64,000 nt of DNA, from positions 496,001 to 560,000 of the forward strand of contig NZ_LDOS01000002.1 of assembly GCF_002077135.1 (NCBI RefSeq). Direction: 5' to 3'. The notes below the pieces were generated by a model. The model worked only from the letters and a program-made list of their open reading frames with translations. It ran no database searches and had not been told where the DNA came from. Below, piece after piece: positions 17,982-26,276 of this stretch. Source of the stretch: Metallibacterium scheffleri (lineage in GTDB: Bacteria > Pseudomonadota > Gammaproteobacteria > Xanthomonadales > Rhodanobacteraceae). Position 1 is the first letter of the stretch; every line of letters begins with the position of its first letter. The translations under genes and the position numbers were made by a program.

Positions 17982-18536
17982 TCAGAGCCCCAGTCCCAGC
18001 ATGCTGCCCAATGCCAGCGCGCCGCCGCCCAGCAGCAAACCAATGCCGCTGGCCGCCAGCACATCGCTGGGATAGTGCAACCCGAGCACGATGCGCGAGG
18101 CCGCCACCAGCAGGGTGAAGACCAGCAGCAGCGGAATCAGCATCGGGAACCAGGCGCTTGCGATCAGGCTGAAGCTGACCGCCTGCAGCGTATGCCCCGA
18201 GGGAAAGCTGAATTCGTCCAGCGGTGGCACATGCGCGACGATGCCGTCGACGCTGCGGAATGGTCGTGGCCGCTGCGTCCAGCGCTTGAGCAGGTAGTAC
18301 AGCGCCAGCGCCAGCAGGCCGGTGGCAGCCATCTCGACGGTGGCGCGCAGCCCGCGCTCACCGCCGAAGATGCTCAACGCAGCCATCAGCGCGTACCAGA
18401 ACACACCGTCGCCGAGACGGCTGACGAAGCGGAAAAAGCTGCCCACCACACGCTGCGCGCCCCAGCGATTGGCGCGCAGGCACAGACGCAATCCCAGTGG
18501 CTGGTGAGGTGGATCAAGCGGCCGCGGGTTGGCCAT
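17982..18536 (-). CDS. PAP2-family membrane phosphatase
   Basis: A 184-residue integral membrane phosphatase with about five hydrophobic segments. The three PAP2 signatures are present: KRWTQRPRP (K-x6-RP), the PSGH motif in FSFPSGHTLQAVS, and SRIVLGLHYPSD with the second catalytic histidine. Such enzymes dephosphorylate phosphatidate, undecaprenyl pyrophosphate or similar lipids at the membrane surface. ATG at 18536 is preferred over 18575 because GAGGTC lies at ribosome-site distance. It overlaps the end of the glycosyltransferase gene by 23 bases, so the two are coupled. Joint action on a lipid is likely; the substrate is not shown. Confidence 0.88.
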   Translation of the reverse strand: MANPRPLDPPHQPLGLRLCLRANRWGAQRVVGSFFRFVSRLGDGVFWYALMAALSIFGGERGLRATVEMAATGLLALALYYLLKRWTQRPRPFRSVDGIVAHVPPLDEFSFPSGHTLQAVSFSLIASAWFPMLIPLLLVFTLLVAASRIVLGLHYPSDVLAASGIGLLLGGGALALGSMLGLGL

Positions 18537-19665
18537 TGCGGACCTCGTGCGCGAGCGTGGCGAGTAGGCTTTCAAAGTCGATCATGATCGCTTCCGGGCT
18601 CAGGGTTTCCATGCTGCTGCGCGCGGCAGCGCCCAGGCGCACACGCAAGTTCTCATCCTGGCCGAGCCGGAATGCGGCATCGATGAAAGCATCCTGCGCG
18701 CCCGCCGCGACGCACAGGCCGTTCACGTCAGTGCGCACGTGCTCGTGCGCTGCGGCATGGTCATAGGCCAGCACGGCCAGACCGCTGGCCATGGCCTCCA
18801 GCACGACATTGCCAAACGTTTCGCTGAGACTGGGAAACAAAAACGCGTCGGCGCTGGCGTAATGCCGTGCCAGCGCCTCGCCACGCTGCACGCCGGCAAA
18901 GATGTATTCGGGATGCGCGGCCGCCAGCGCGGCGCGTTGCGGGCCTTCGCCCACCCACACATAGCGCGCCCCGGGATTGCGCGCCGCGAACGCCTGGAAT
19001 GCTCGCACTGCGAGCGCGAGATTTTTTTCCGGCGCCAGGCGCCCCACGTAAATCGCCACCGGCGTGTCCGCGGCGACGCCCCATTGCGCGCGCAGCGCGG
19101 CATCGCGGCGCGTGGGGTTGAACAGGCGCGTATCCACCGTGCGCCGCAGCAGTTGCGTGTTGCCCAGACCCAGCGCCAGCAACTCTTGCTGCAAGGCCAG
19201 GGTCGGCACCAGCACCGCTTGCGCGCGGCGATGGAAATGCCGCAGCCAGGTGCGTGCCAGCGGCTCCAGCGCGGCCGACACGTAATGCGCCATGTAATGA
19301 TCAAAGCGCGTGTGGAAACCCGTGGCCACGGCAATGCCGAGACTGCGCGCGGCGCGCACCGCGGAATCGCCCAGCGGCCCTTCGGTGGCCACGTACACCG
19401 CGTCGGGGCGCGTCTGGCGCCAGCGCGCGCGCAGCTTGCCGGCGACGGGCAGGCCCAGGCGCAAACCGGGATAGCGCGGCAGCGCGATGCCCGGCAGCAA
19501 CACCGAGGCGGCGCGTGCCGGCGCGGGGATTTCGTTGGCCTGGCGCGGGCGCAGAACTTCGACGTCGTGGTCACGTGTTGCGAGGCCTTCGGCCAGGGTC
19601 TGCACGGTCAGCGCGACGCCATTGATTTCCGGCGGATAGGTCTCGGTGACGATGGCGATGCGCAT
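18514..19665 (-). CDS. GT4-family glycosyltransferase
   Basis: A 383-residue GT-B glycosyltransferase of family GT4. The N-terminal MRIAIVTETYPPEINGVA is characteristic of GDP-mannose-dependent mannosyltransferases and of glycolipid synthases of the MgtA/Agt/PimB type. The C-terminal nucleotide-sugar domain has VGRLAPEKNL, WVGEGP and the E-x7-E element in SETFGNVVLEAMASG. No signal peptide; it should act at the cytoplasmic face of the membrane. It is followed by an overlapping PAP2 phosphatase gene and preceded by a Pho-box-like site, which suggests making a glycolipid from diacylglycerol during phosphate starvation. Donor and acceptor are inferred only. Confidence 0.85.
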   Translation of the reverse strand: MRIAIVTETYPPEINGVALTVQTLAEGLATRDHDVEVLRPRQANEIPAPARAASVLLPGIALPRYPGLRLGLPVAGKLRARWRQTRPDAVYVATEGPLGDSAVRAARSLGIAVATGFHTRFDHYMAHYVSAALEPLARTWLRHFHRRAQAVLVPTLALQQELLALGLGNTQLLRRTVDTRLFNPTRRDAALRAQWGVAADTPVAIYVGRLAPEKNLALAVRAFQAFAARNPGARYVWVGEGPQRAALAAAHPEYIFAGVQRGEALARHYASADAFLFPSLSETFGNVVLEAMASGLAVLAYDHAAAHEHVRTDVNGLCVAAGAQDAFIDAAFRLGQDENLRVRLGAAARSSMETLSPEAIMIDFESLLATLAHEVRNGQPAAA

Positions 19666-19728
19666 GGCCTAACCCTCGCTGATTGGGTGCAGCTTCCACC
19701 ACACACGTGGCGGCTGTTTGAACGCCGT

Positions 19729-19746
19729 ATGACTGAATGATGACGA
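19729..19746 (-). promoter_or_regulatory. Pho-box-like site upstream of the glycosyltransferase gene
   Basis: Minus-strand sequence TCGTCAT-CATT-CAGTCAT has two GTCAT cores exactly 11 bases apart and lies 63 bases before the glycosyltransferase start. It directly abuts a perfect 16-bp palindrome (19746-19761, ATCAACTGCAGTTGAT), which may be an operator of another regulator. Confidence 0.55.
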
Positions 19747-19844
19747 TCAACTGCAGTTGATGTGCGCGTGAGAACAACGCGATTTTCAGCGCTGTAGCGG
19801 GTGCGCAATGTCAGCGCGCACCATCGTGACGGTGGCCGATCGAC

Positions 19845-19875
19845 TTGACTATGGACCTGTCTCGAGACTCAGAAT
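19845..19875 (+). promoter_or_regulatory. MerR-type promoter with 19-bp spacer
   Basis: TTGACT (19845-19850) and CAGAAT (19870-19875) are separated by 19 bases, the over-long spacing that MerR-family activators correct by DNA distortion. The spacer holds the perfect palindrome GTCTCGAGAC (19859-19868). It drives the merR-like gene, implying autoregulation, and probably the oxidoreductase gene after it. Confidence 0.7.
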
Positions 19876-19881
19876 ACAACG

Positions 19882-20352
19882 ATGAATCCACGTATTCCGC
19901 CGCGCACCCGGATCACGCCAGAATCCGCGCGCGTGGCGACGTTGAGCATCGGCAAGGTCGCGCGCGGCAGCGGCGTAGCCATCGACACGATCCGTTTCTA
20001 CGAGCGCGAGGGCCTGCTGCCCGAGCCGATGCGTCGCGCCTCCGGCTATCGCACCTATGACAGCAGCGCAGTGCAGCGCCTGCGCTTCATCCGTCGCGCC
20101 AAGAATCTGGGTTTCTCACTGGATGAAATCCGCGAACTGCTGGCGCTGTCGCAGGACCGCGAGCACGGTGTCGAGGCGGTGAAGCAGCGCGCCACGGCGC
20201 GGCTGGCCGATCTGGATCGGCGCGTGCGCGAGCTCAACCGCATCCGCCGTGGCCTGCGCGAGCTGGTTGATGCCTGCCCCGGCCACGGCGCGCCCGAGCA
20301 GTGCCCGATCCTGCGCGCGCTGGGGGATATTCGCGACATCGATGAGAGCTGA
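19882..20352 (+). CDS. MerR-family (heavy-metal type) regulator
   Basis: A dimeric transcription activator. In 156 residues it has the N-terminal winged helix with LSIGKVARGSGVAIDTIRFYE, a long dimerisation helix at about 95-130, and a metal loop with cysteines in DACPGHGAPEQCPIL near the C-terminus. Spacing of the cysteines (eight residues between) is close to CueR/ZntR-type sensors, so Cu, Zn or a similar metal is plausible. ATG at 19882 falls at the expected transcription start of its own promoter, so translation is either leaderless or begins at GTG 19933 (MATLSIGKV), which would look more like family members. The quinone oxidoreductase gene follows after 39 bases. Confidence 0.85.
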   Translation: MNPRIPPRTRITPESARVATLSIGKVARGSGVAIDTIRFYEREGLLPEPMRRASGYRTYDSSAVQRLRFIRRAKNLGFSLDEIRELLALSQDREHGVEAVKQRATARLADLDRRVRELNRIRRGLRELVDACPGHGAPEQCPILRALGDIRDIDES

Positions 20353-20391
20353 GCGCAGTGCGCACCGGCATCACCGCCTACGGAGACATGC

Positions 20392-21369
20392 ATGAATCAT
20401 CGCATCGAGTTTGCCCAAACCGGTGGTCCGGAAGTTCTGCGCTGGATCGAGTGTCCGCTGCCAAGGCCAGGTCCGGATGAACTGCTGATCCGCCATCACG
20501 CGATCGGCCTCAATTTCGTCGATACCTACGTGCGCAGCGGGCTGTACCCGGTTGCCGCGCTGCCTGCATGTCCGGGCAGCGAAGCGGCCGGAGTGGTCGC
20601 GGCGGTTGGTGCGGACGTGCGGGGATTCGCCGAGGGCGATCGCGTGGCCTATGCCGATGGTCCGCCGGGCGCTTACGCCGAGTGGCGCACGCTGCCCGCG
20701 CGGCATGCGCTGAAGCTGCCGGATGCGGTGGACTTCGCCACCGCGGCCGCGGCGCTGCTGAAAGGCCTCACCGTGCAATTCCTGCTGCAGCAGACTTATC
20801 GGCCTCGGCGCGATGAGATCATCCTCTGGTACGCGGCGGCCGGCGGCGTGGGTCTGCTCGCCTGCCAGTGGGCCAAAACGCTGGGCGTGCGTCTGCTTGG
20901 CGTGGTGAGCAGCGATGCCAAGGCCGCGCAGGCGCTGGCCGCCGGCGCATGGAATACCGTGGTGTGGCCACGCGAGAATCTTGCGGCGCGCGTACGCGAG
21001 CTCACCGGCGGCGCCATGGTCAAGGTGGTTTACGACTCGGTTGGGCGCGACAGCTTCGCGGCCTCGCTGGATTGCCTGGCGCCGTTCGGCCTGCTGGTGA
21101 GTTTCGGCAATGCCTCGGGGCCGGTCACCGGTGTGGATCTCGGCATCCTCGCGCGCAAGGGTTCGCTGTATGTCACGCGGCCCACGCTGCATACGCACGT
21201 GGCCACGCGCGCCGGGCTGGAGCAGGGCGCTGCCGCATTGTTCGCGCAACTTGCCGACGGCGCGCTGCGCGTGCATATCGGGCAACGCTGGCCGCTGGCC
21301 GAAGCCGCCGCGGCGCATCGCGCGCTGCAATCGCGTCAGACCACCGGCGCCTCGCTGTTGTTGCCCTGA
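20392..21369 (+). CDS. qor: NADPH:quinone oxidoreductase
   Basis: A zinc-free medium-chain dehydrogenase that reduces quinones with NADPH. The 325-residue protein has the GroES-like N-terminal fold with GLNFVDTYVRSGLYP and PGSEAAGVVAAVG, then a Rossmann domain with the nucleotide loop YAAAGGVGLLACQWAK. YDSVGRDSFAASLDCLAPFG and FGNASGPV are typical of E. coli-like Qor. The structural-zinc cysteine cluster of alcohol dehydrogenases is absent. It lies 39 bases after the MerR-like gene and may be in its regulon, consistent with redox or metal stress. Its last 34 bases overlap the end of convergent queG. Confidence 0.92.
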   Translation: MNHRIEFAQTGGPEVLRWIECPLPRPGPDELLIRHHAIGLNFVDTYVRSGLYPVAALPACPGSEAAGVVAAVGADVRGFAEGDRVAYADGPPGAYAEWRTLPARHALKLPDAVDFATAAAALLKGLTVQFLLQQTYRPRRDEIILWYAAAGGVGLLACQWAKTLGVRLLGVVSSDAKAAQALAAGAWNTVVWPRENLAARVRELTGGAMVKVVYDSVGRDSFAASLDCLAPFGLLVSFGNASGPVTGVDLGILARKGSLYVTRPTLHTHVATRAGLEQGAAALFAQLADGALRVHIGQRWPLAEAAAAHRALQSRQTTGASLLLP

Positions 21370-22469
21370 TCGACGCCGCGCGCGGCTTTTTGCTGCTGCG
21401 CGGCCAGCGCCCAGGCCACGTGTTCGCGCACCAGCGCGCTGGCGTGCTGCGCGCGCGCGGCCAGCGCCTGCATCACCCGTGCACTGTGCGGAGCGTTGCC
21501 CAGCGCCACGGCGAGATTGCGCAGCCAGCCGGCATAGCCGGCGCGGCGCAGCGCCATGCCCTCAGTGCGCGCATTCCAGGTGGCCTCGTCCCAGGCGATG
21601 AGCTCGCACAGCAGCGCGGCATCGAGGCCGTGGCGTGGCGCGAAATCGGGCAGCATGCTGGCACGCGCGTAGCGGTTCCACGGGCACACCAGCTGGCAGT
21701 CGTCGCAACCGAACACGCGGTTGCCCAGCATGGGCCGCAGCTCCTCGGGGATCGCGCCCTTGTGCTCGATGGTGAGGTAGGCGATGCAGCGGCGCGCGTC
21801 CAGCCGGCGTGGTGCGACGATGGCCTGTGTCGGGCAGATGTCGATGCAGCGCGAGCAACTGCCGCAGTGCGCGCCGGGCTCGGCATCGATCGGCAGCGGC
21901 AGGTCGGTGAACAGTTCGCCGAGAAAAAAATACGAGCCGGCCTCGCGCGACAGTAGCAGCGTGTGCTTGCCGATCCAGCCAAGGCCAGCGTTGCGCGCCA
22001 ATGCCTTTTCCAGTACCGGTGCGGAATCCACGAATGCGCGATAGCCGAACGCGCCGATGCGCGCGGCGATGCGATCGGCCAGTGCCTGCAGGCGTTTGCG
22101 CATCAGGCCGTGATAATCGCGGCCCAGCGCATAACGCGCGATGTAGGCGCGCGTGCCATCGCCCAGTACTTGCCATGCGTCATGGGCGGATTCGGGCCAG
22201 TAATCCATGCGCACCGAGATCACCCGCAACGTGCCCGGATGCAGTGCAGCCGGATCGCTGCGCAGCGCGGCGTGGCGCGACATGTATTCCATGCCGCCGT
22301 GCTGGCCCTGCGCCAGCCAGTCGGCCAAGTGCGCGGCGTCCTCGGGCAGTTCGATGCCGGATACGCCGAGCGCGGTGAAGCCGAGTTCGAGCGCCCAGCC
22401 GGCGATTTCGGCGCGCAATGCGGGGTAGTCCGGGAGTATGGCTTGGGGCACAGCCGGTGCGGGGCTCAT
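21336..22469 (-). CDS. queG: Epoxyqueuosine reductase
   Basis: Performs the last step of queuosine synthesis, reducing epoxyqueuosine in tRNA with a cobalamin and two 4Fe-4S clusters. The 377-residue product has the N-terminal B12-binding region (ALGRDYHGLMRKRLQ, GWIGKHTLLLS) and two ferredoxin-type motifs, CGSCSRCIDICPTQAI and CDDCQLVCPWN, followed by C-terminal HEAT-like helices. ATG at 22469 (MSPAPAVPQ) was chosen; the longer upstream frame runs into the divergent nnr gene. Only nine bases separate the two divergent start codons. This queG/nnr-tsaE arrangement is also found in E. coli. Confidence 0.95.
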   Translation of the reverse strand: MSPAPAVPQAILPDYPALRAEIAGWALELGFTALGVSGIELPEDAAHLADWLAQGQHGGMEYMSRHAALRSDPAALHPGTLRVISVRMDYWPESAHDAWQVLGDGTRAYIARYALGRDYHGLMRKRLQALADRIAARIGAFGYRAFVDSAPVLEKALARNAGLGWIGKHTLLLSREAGSYFFLGELFTDLPLPIDAEPGAHCGSCSRCIDICPTQAIVAPRRLDARRCIAYLTIEHKGAIPEELRPMLGNRVFGCDDCQLVCPWNRYARASMLPDFAPRHGLDAALLCELIAWDEATWNARTEGMALRRAGYAGWLRNLAVALGNAPHSARVMQALAARAQHASALVREHVAWALAAQQQKAARGVDQGNNSEAPVV

Positions 22470-22478
22470 AATCAAGCG

Positions 22479-23942
22479 ATGCAACAGGACGAATACGAGC
22501 ACGCACTGTACCGCGCCGGGCAGGTACGCGAGATCGAGCGCGCGGCCATCGCCGCCGGCACCGGCGAAGCGCAACTGATGCAGCGCGCCGGCGCAGCGGC
22601 GTGGACCCTGCTGCAGCGGCGCTGGCCCGAAGCACGGCGCGTGTGCGTGCTGGCCGGGCAGGGCAACAATGGCGGCGATGGTCTGTGGCTGGCGGCGCTA
22701 GCGCAGCAGGCGGGACACACACTGAGCGTGTGCGAACTGCCGGCGCGGCGCGGCGCGGCGGCCACGCAGGCGCGGCAGCTGGCGCTGGATGCGGGCGTGC
22801 CGCTGCACGCTGCGCCACGCGCGTTGCCGGCGGCGGATCTCTATGTCGACGCGCTGTTCGGCATCGGTTTGAACCGTGCGCCGGAGGGTCTGGCCGCGCA
22901 GTGGATCGAAGCCTTGAACGCGCAGCCCGCCCCGGTGCTGGCGCTGGACCTGCCATCGGGTCTGCTGGCCGACACCGGCGCCGCGCCCGGCGTGGTCGTG
23001 CGCGCCAGCGTCACGCTCAGTTTCGTGGCGTGGAAGCGCGGCCTGTTCACCGGCCGCGCGCGCGCACTGTGCGGCGAATGGTTGTTGGATACCCTCGGCA
23101 TCGACGCCGCCATGGCACCCGCGCCGGATGCTTGGCGATTGCGACCCGCGCCCATGCCGCCGCGCGCGCGCGATGCGCACAAGGGCCGCTATGGGCACGT
23201 GCTGGTGGTCGGCGGCGACACGGGTTTCGCGGGCGCCGCGCGTCTGGCTGGCGAGGCCGCATTGCGCAGCGGCGCCGGGTTGGTGAGCGTGGCCACGCGC
23301 GCCGCGCACGCGGCATCGATCGCCGCGCAGCGCCCCGAGCTGATGGCCCATGGCGTCGAATCCGCCGGTGAGTTTGCTGCGCTGGTCGCGCGCGCCAGCG
23401 TGCTGGCCATCGGCCCCGGTCTGGGCCAGGACGCGTGGGCGCAGATGCTGCTGGCGCACGCGTTGCAAGCGGGCAAGCCCATGTTGCTGGATGCCGATGC
23501 CCTGAACCTGCTGTCGGCGCAGCCACGCGCGCTGCCGGATGGCGTGGTGCTCACGCCGCATCCGGGCGAAGCCGCGCGCTTGCTGGCTTGCGACGTGGCC
23601 GTGATCGAGCGTGATCGTTTCGCGGCCGCGCGCGCACTGGCCGCACGCTATGCCGCGGTGACGGTGCTGAAAGGTGCCGGCACGCTGGTCGCCGCGCCGG
23701 ATGCGCGCGTGGAGGTTTGCACCGAGGGCAATCCCGGCATGGCCAGCGGCGGCATGGGCGATGTACTCAGCGGTGTCATCGCGGCGTTGCTGGCACAGGG
23801 CCTGTCGGCATGGGATGCGGCACGACTGGGCGTGGCGCTGCATGCGCGCGCCGGCGACATCGCCGCGCGTGCGGGTGAGCGCGGGCTGCTGGCCAGCGAT
23901 TTGTTCACGCCGTTGCGCACGCTGAGCAATGGCGGCGCCTGA
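22479..23942 (+). CDS. nnr: Bifunctional NAD(P)H-hydrate epimerase/dehydratase
   Basis: Repairs hydrated NADH and NADPH. The 487-residue protein joins an N-terminal epimerase (about 1-215, with VLAGQGNNGGDGL and YVDALFGIGLNR) to a C-terminal ADP-dependent dehydratase (about 225-487, with GRYGHVLVVGGDTGFAGA, LTPHPGEAARLL and the nucleotide loop GNPGMASGGMGDVLSG). ATG at 22479 was chosen from homology of MQQDEYEHALYRAGQVREIE; the open frame extends far upstream only because the queG strand is GC-rich. It is co-transcribed with tsaE, which starts at its stop codon. Confidence 0.95.
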   Translation: MQQDEYEHALYRAGQVREIERAAIAAGTGEAQLMQRAGAAAWTLLQRRWPEARRVCVLAGQGNNGGDGLWLAALAQQAGHTLSVCELPARRGAAATQARQLALDAGVPLHAAPRALPAADLYVDALFGIGLNRAPEGLAAQWIEALNAQPAPVLALDLPSGLLADTGAAPGVVVRASVTLSFVAWKRGLFTGRARALCGEWLLDTLGIDAAMAPAPDAWRLRPAPMPPRARDAHKGRYGHVLVVGGDTGFAGAARLAGEAALRSGAGLVSVATRAAHAASIAAQRPELMAHGVESAGEFAALVARASVLAIGPGLGQDAWAQMLLAHALQAGKPMLLDADALNLLSAQPRALPDGVVLTPHPGEAARLLACDVAVIERDRFAAARALAARYAAVTVLKGAGTLVAAPDARVEVCTEGNPGMASGGMGDVLSGVIAALLAQGLSAWDAARLGVALHARAGDIAARAGERGLLASDLFTPLRTLSNGGA

Positions 23943-23943
23943 G

Positions 23944-24426
23944 ATGGAATCCCTGTCGATCCTGCTGCCCGCGGCCGCGGCCACGCAGGCGCTGGCGCAG
24001 CGCATGGCGCCACTGCTGGCCGCTGGCGGCGTGGTGTGGCTGCAGGGCGAACTGGGCACCGGCAAAACCACCTTCGCACGAGCGCTGCTGCAGGCCCTGG
24101 GCGTGGACGAGCGCGTCAAAAGCCCCACCTACAGCCTGGTCGAGAACTATCCACTGCGCGCCGGCAACAGCGCCTGGCATCTGGACCTGTACCGCATCGT
24201 CGCGACGGGCGAGCTGGATTATCTCGGCCTGGATGCGTTGCACGAGCACGATGCGCTGGTGCTGGTGGAATGGCCCGAACGTGGCGCGTCCGCGCTGCCG
24301 CGCGCGGATCTGCTGCTGTGCCTGAGCCACGCGGACGCGGCGCGCACGGCGCGGCTGGTGGCGCACAGCGCACGCGCGCAAGCCTGGCTGCAGGCGCTGG
24401 CGCGCATCACAGAAAGTGAAAGATGA
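23944..24426 (+). CDS. tsaE: tRNA threonylcarbamoyladenosine ATPase TsaE
   Basis: The ATPase that drives the TsaBDE complex installing N6-threonylcarbamoyladenosine at position 37 of ANN-decoding tRNAs. In about 160 residues it has Walker A LQGELGTGKTTFARALL, the switch region KSPTYSLVENY, and the DLYRI and LVEWPERG motifs. ATG 23944 is favoured over 23929, which would overlap nnr by 14 bases and add MAAPE. It overlaps the end of the frameshifted convergent gene by 20 bases. In E. coli this gene also sits between nnr and an amidase-mutL pair; here an MFS gene interrupts that order. Confidence 0.94.
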   Translation: MESLSILLPAAAATQALAQRMAPLLAAGGVVWLQGELGTGKTTFARALLQALGVDERVKSPTYSLVENYPLRAGNSAWHLDLYRIVATGELDYLGLDALHEHDALVLVEWPERGASALPRADLLLCLSHADAARTARLVAHSARAQAWLQALARITESER

Positions 24427-24741
24427 GCAGTGCCCGGATGATGCGCGAGACCACCACCATCAGCACGATGTCCGCATCCATCGATGCTTCGGTGAAATGA
24501 CGCAGCAGCCAGAACAGCGCCGCGATCGACAAAACTGCCAGCCCGAGAAACCCGGCAGCAGTCCCGCCAGTGCCGCGCCGAGCATGGCCATGCCGATCTG
24601 GAAAAGCGTCGCGTGCAGCGCGGTCAGCCAGGCCGCCAGCCACATCGCCACGGTGCTGGTCGCCACGTTGAGGACATACAGCTGCAGCACCGAGTCGATC
24701 GCGATGGTCGGTGTTGGCATTCCCTGCTTTCCCAGCGCCAT
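24407..24741 (-). pseudogene. Frameshifted small membrane-protein gene
   Basis: Two minus-strand frames together make one sensible protein of about 100 residues. The first (from ATG 24741, or more likely 24720, MPTPTIAIDSVLQLYVLN) carries two hydrophobic segments and loses sense after GLLPGF near 24550. The second frame continues with LGLAVLSIAALFWLLRHF and ends RALLIFHFL at the TGA at 24407. Adding one base in the TTTCTCGGG stretch would restore one frame. It is either a decayed gene or a sequencing error. No family was recognised. It follows the MFS transporter gene by 30 bases on the same strand. Confidence 0.55.
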
Positions 24742-24771
24742 TCCGCGACATCGAGCGTGGCCGCGACCTGC

Positions 24772-26079
24772 TCACGGCATCGCGCCGCGACTCATGGCAG
24801 CGCGCGGCGTGGCGGTGCTGGACAGCGGCGCGATGCGATACAGATGCAGCGCCACGATCAGGCCCAGCAGCACCAGCGCGCCGGCGAACGCGGCGACGCC
24901 ATTCCAGCCCCAGTCGGCGTAAAACAGGCCGCCGCTGGCGCCGGCCACGCTGGAGCCAAGGTAATAGGCGAACAGATACAGCGCCGCGGCTTGCGCCTTG
25001 GCCGCGCCGGCACGCCGCCCCACCCAGCTGCTGACGATCGAGTGGCCGCCGAAAAAGCCGAAGGTGAGCAGCGCCACCCCCAGCCCGATCAGCCACAGCG
25101 AGCCGGGCAGGGTCAGCGCCACGCCCACCAGCATCAGCACGAACGCCGTCCACAGCACGCGCCGGCGCCCGACGCGGCCGGCCAGTTGCCCCATCCATGC
25201 AGAACTGAAGGTGCCGACCAGATACAGGGTGAAGATCAGCCCGACGTCGGCCTGGCTCAGGTGATAGGGCGCGGCCATCAGTCGATAGCCGAGGTAGTTG
25301 TATACGGTGACAAACGCGCCCAGCAGCAGGAAACCCTGCGCGAACAGCCACGGCAGCGCGGCGTCGCGGAACAACCCGGTGCAGCGCGCGGCGAGCGCGC
25401 GCAGATCCAGCGCCCGCGCCTGGAAGTGGCGCGAAGGCGGCAGTGTGCGCGCGAACACCAGCGCGGCCAGCAGTCCGCTCGTGCCCACCGCCGCGATGCC
25501 GATGCGCCAGCCCCAGAAATCGGCCGCCACGCCCGCCAGCAGACGTCCGCCCATGCCGCCGATGGCGCTGCCGCCGATATACAGGCCCATGCCCAGGCCG
25601 ATCGAGTCGGCGTGCATTTCCTCGCTGAGGTAGGTCATCGCCACCGCCGGCAGTCCGCTGAGGGTGAGCCCGAGCAGCGCGCGGCACAGCAGCAGCGCAT
25701 GCCAGCCCGGCGCCGCGGCGCTGAGCAGTACCAGCACGGCTGAACTCAGTAGCGCGAAATTCATCACGCGCGCGCGGCCGAGGCGATCCGACACCGCGCC
25801 GGCGAACAGCATGGCGATGGCGAGGATGCCCGTGGTCAGCGACAGCGACAGCGCGCTGACGGCCGCGCTGACGGCGTAGTGCGCGCTGAACGCCGGCATC
25901 AGCGGCTGCACGCAGTACAACAATCCGAAGGTCGACAGCCCCGCTGCGAACATGGCCGCGTTGACGCGCCGGAATGCCGCCGTGCCGTGGCGGATGCATT
26001 TGGCCTGCTGGGTTTGCGCGCAGTCCGCAGCGGGCAAACCAGCCGCGTCGCGCGTCGCGAGCTGTGCATCGGGAGCCAT
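24772..26079 (-). CDS. YnfM-like MFS transporter
   Basis: A 12-helix major facilitator superfamily exporter of about 435 residues. It follows E. coli YnfM closely over its length: FGLLYCVQPLMPAFSAHY in helix 1, the MFS motif GAVSDRLGRARVM between helices 2 and 3, MTYLSEEMHADSIGLGMGLY, and LYLFAYYLGSSVAGA. Substrate is unknown; relatives are annotated as drug or sugar efflux pumps. The start is uncertain: ATG 26079 gives a 45-residue leader before helix 1, while tandem ATGs at 26184/26181 would add 35 residues; none has a clear ribosome site. It is divergent from amiC. Confidence 0.85.
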   Translation of the reverse strand: MAPDAQLATRDAAGLPAADCAQTQQAKCIRHGTAAFRRVNAAMFAAGLSTFGLLYCVQPLMPAFSAHYAVSAAVSALSLSLTTGILAIAMLFAGAVSDRLGRARVMNFALLSSAVLVLLSAAAPGWHALLLCRALLGLTLSGLPAVAMTYLSEEMHADSIGLGMGLYIGGSAIGGMGGRLLAGVAADFWGWRIGIAAVGTSGLLAALVFARTLPPSRHFQARALDLRALAARCTGLFRDAALPWLFAQGFLLLGAFVTVYNYLGYRLMAAPYHLSQADVGLIFTLYLVGTFSSAWMGQLAGRVGRRRVLWTAFVLMLVGVALTLPGSLWLIGLGVALLTFGFFGGHSIVSSWVGRRAGAAKAQAAALYLFAYYLGSSVAGASGGLFYADWGWNGVAAFAGALVLLGLIVALHLYRIAPLSSTATPRAAMSRGAMP

Positions 26080-26276
26080 GTGCCGAGTATAGGCGTCGGG
26101 TCTTGCCGCCCGGCTGGCTTGCGTGGCCGCGGCATGCGTTTCCGGTCGGGTTTGCGCGGTACGCCAATGCGCCGGCTGCATCATTTCATGCGAATTCTGA
26201 CGAATTTCATACAGGTATCGGATTAAAAAGGGAAAAATGCTTGCAAAGCCCTGCGGCTTGCAGTTGAATCCAGCGC

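Noticed and set aside
22698-24128. Minus-strand frame of 476 codons opposite nnr.
   Set aside because: Antisense shadow of nnr and tsaE, low-complexity composition, no start context.
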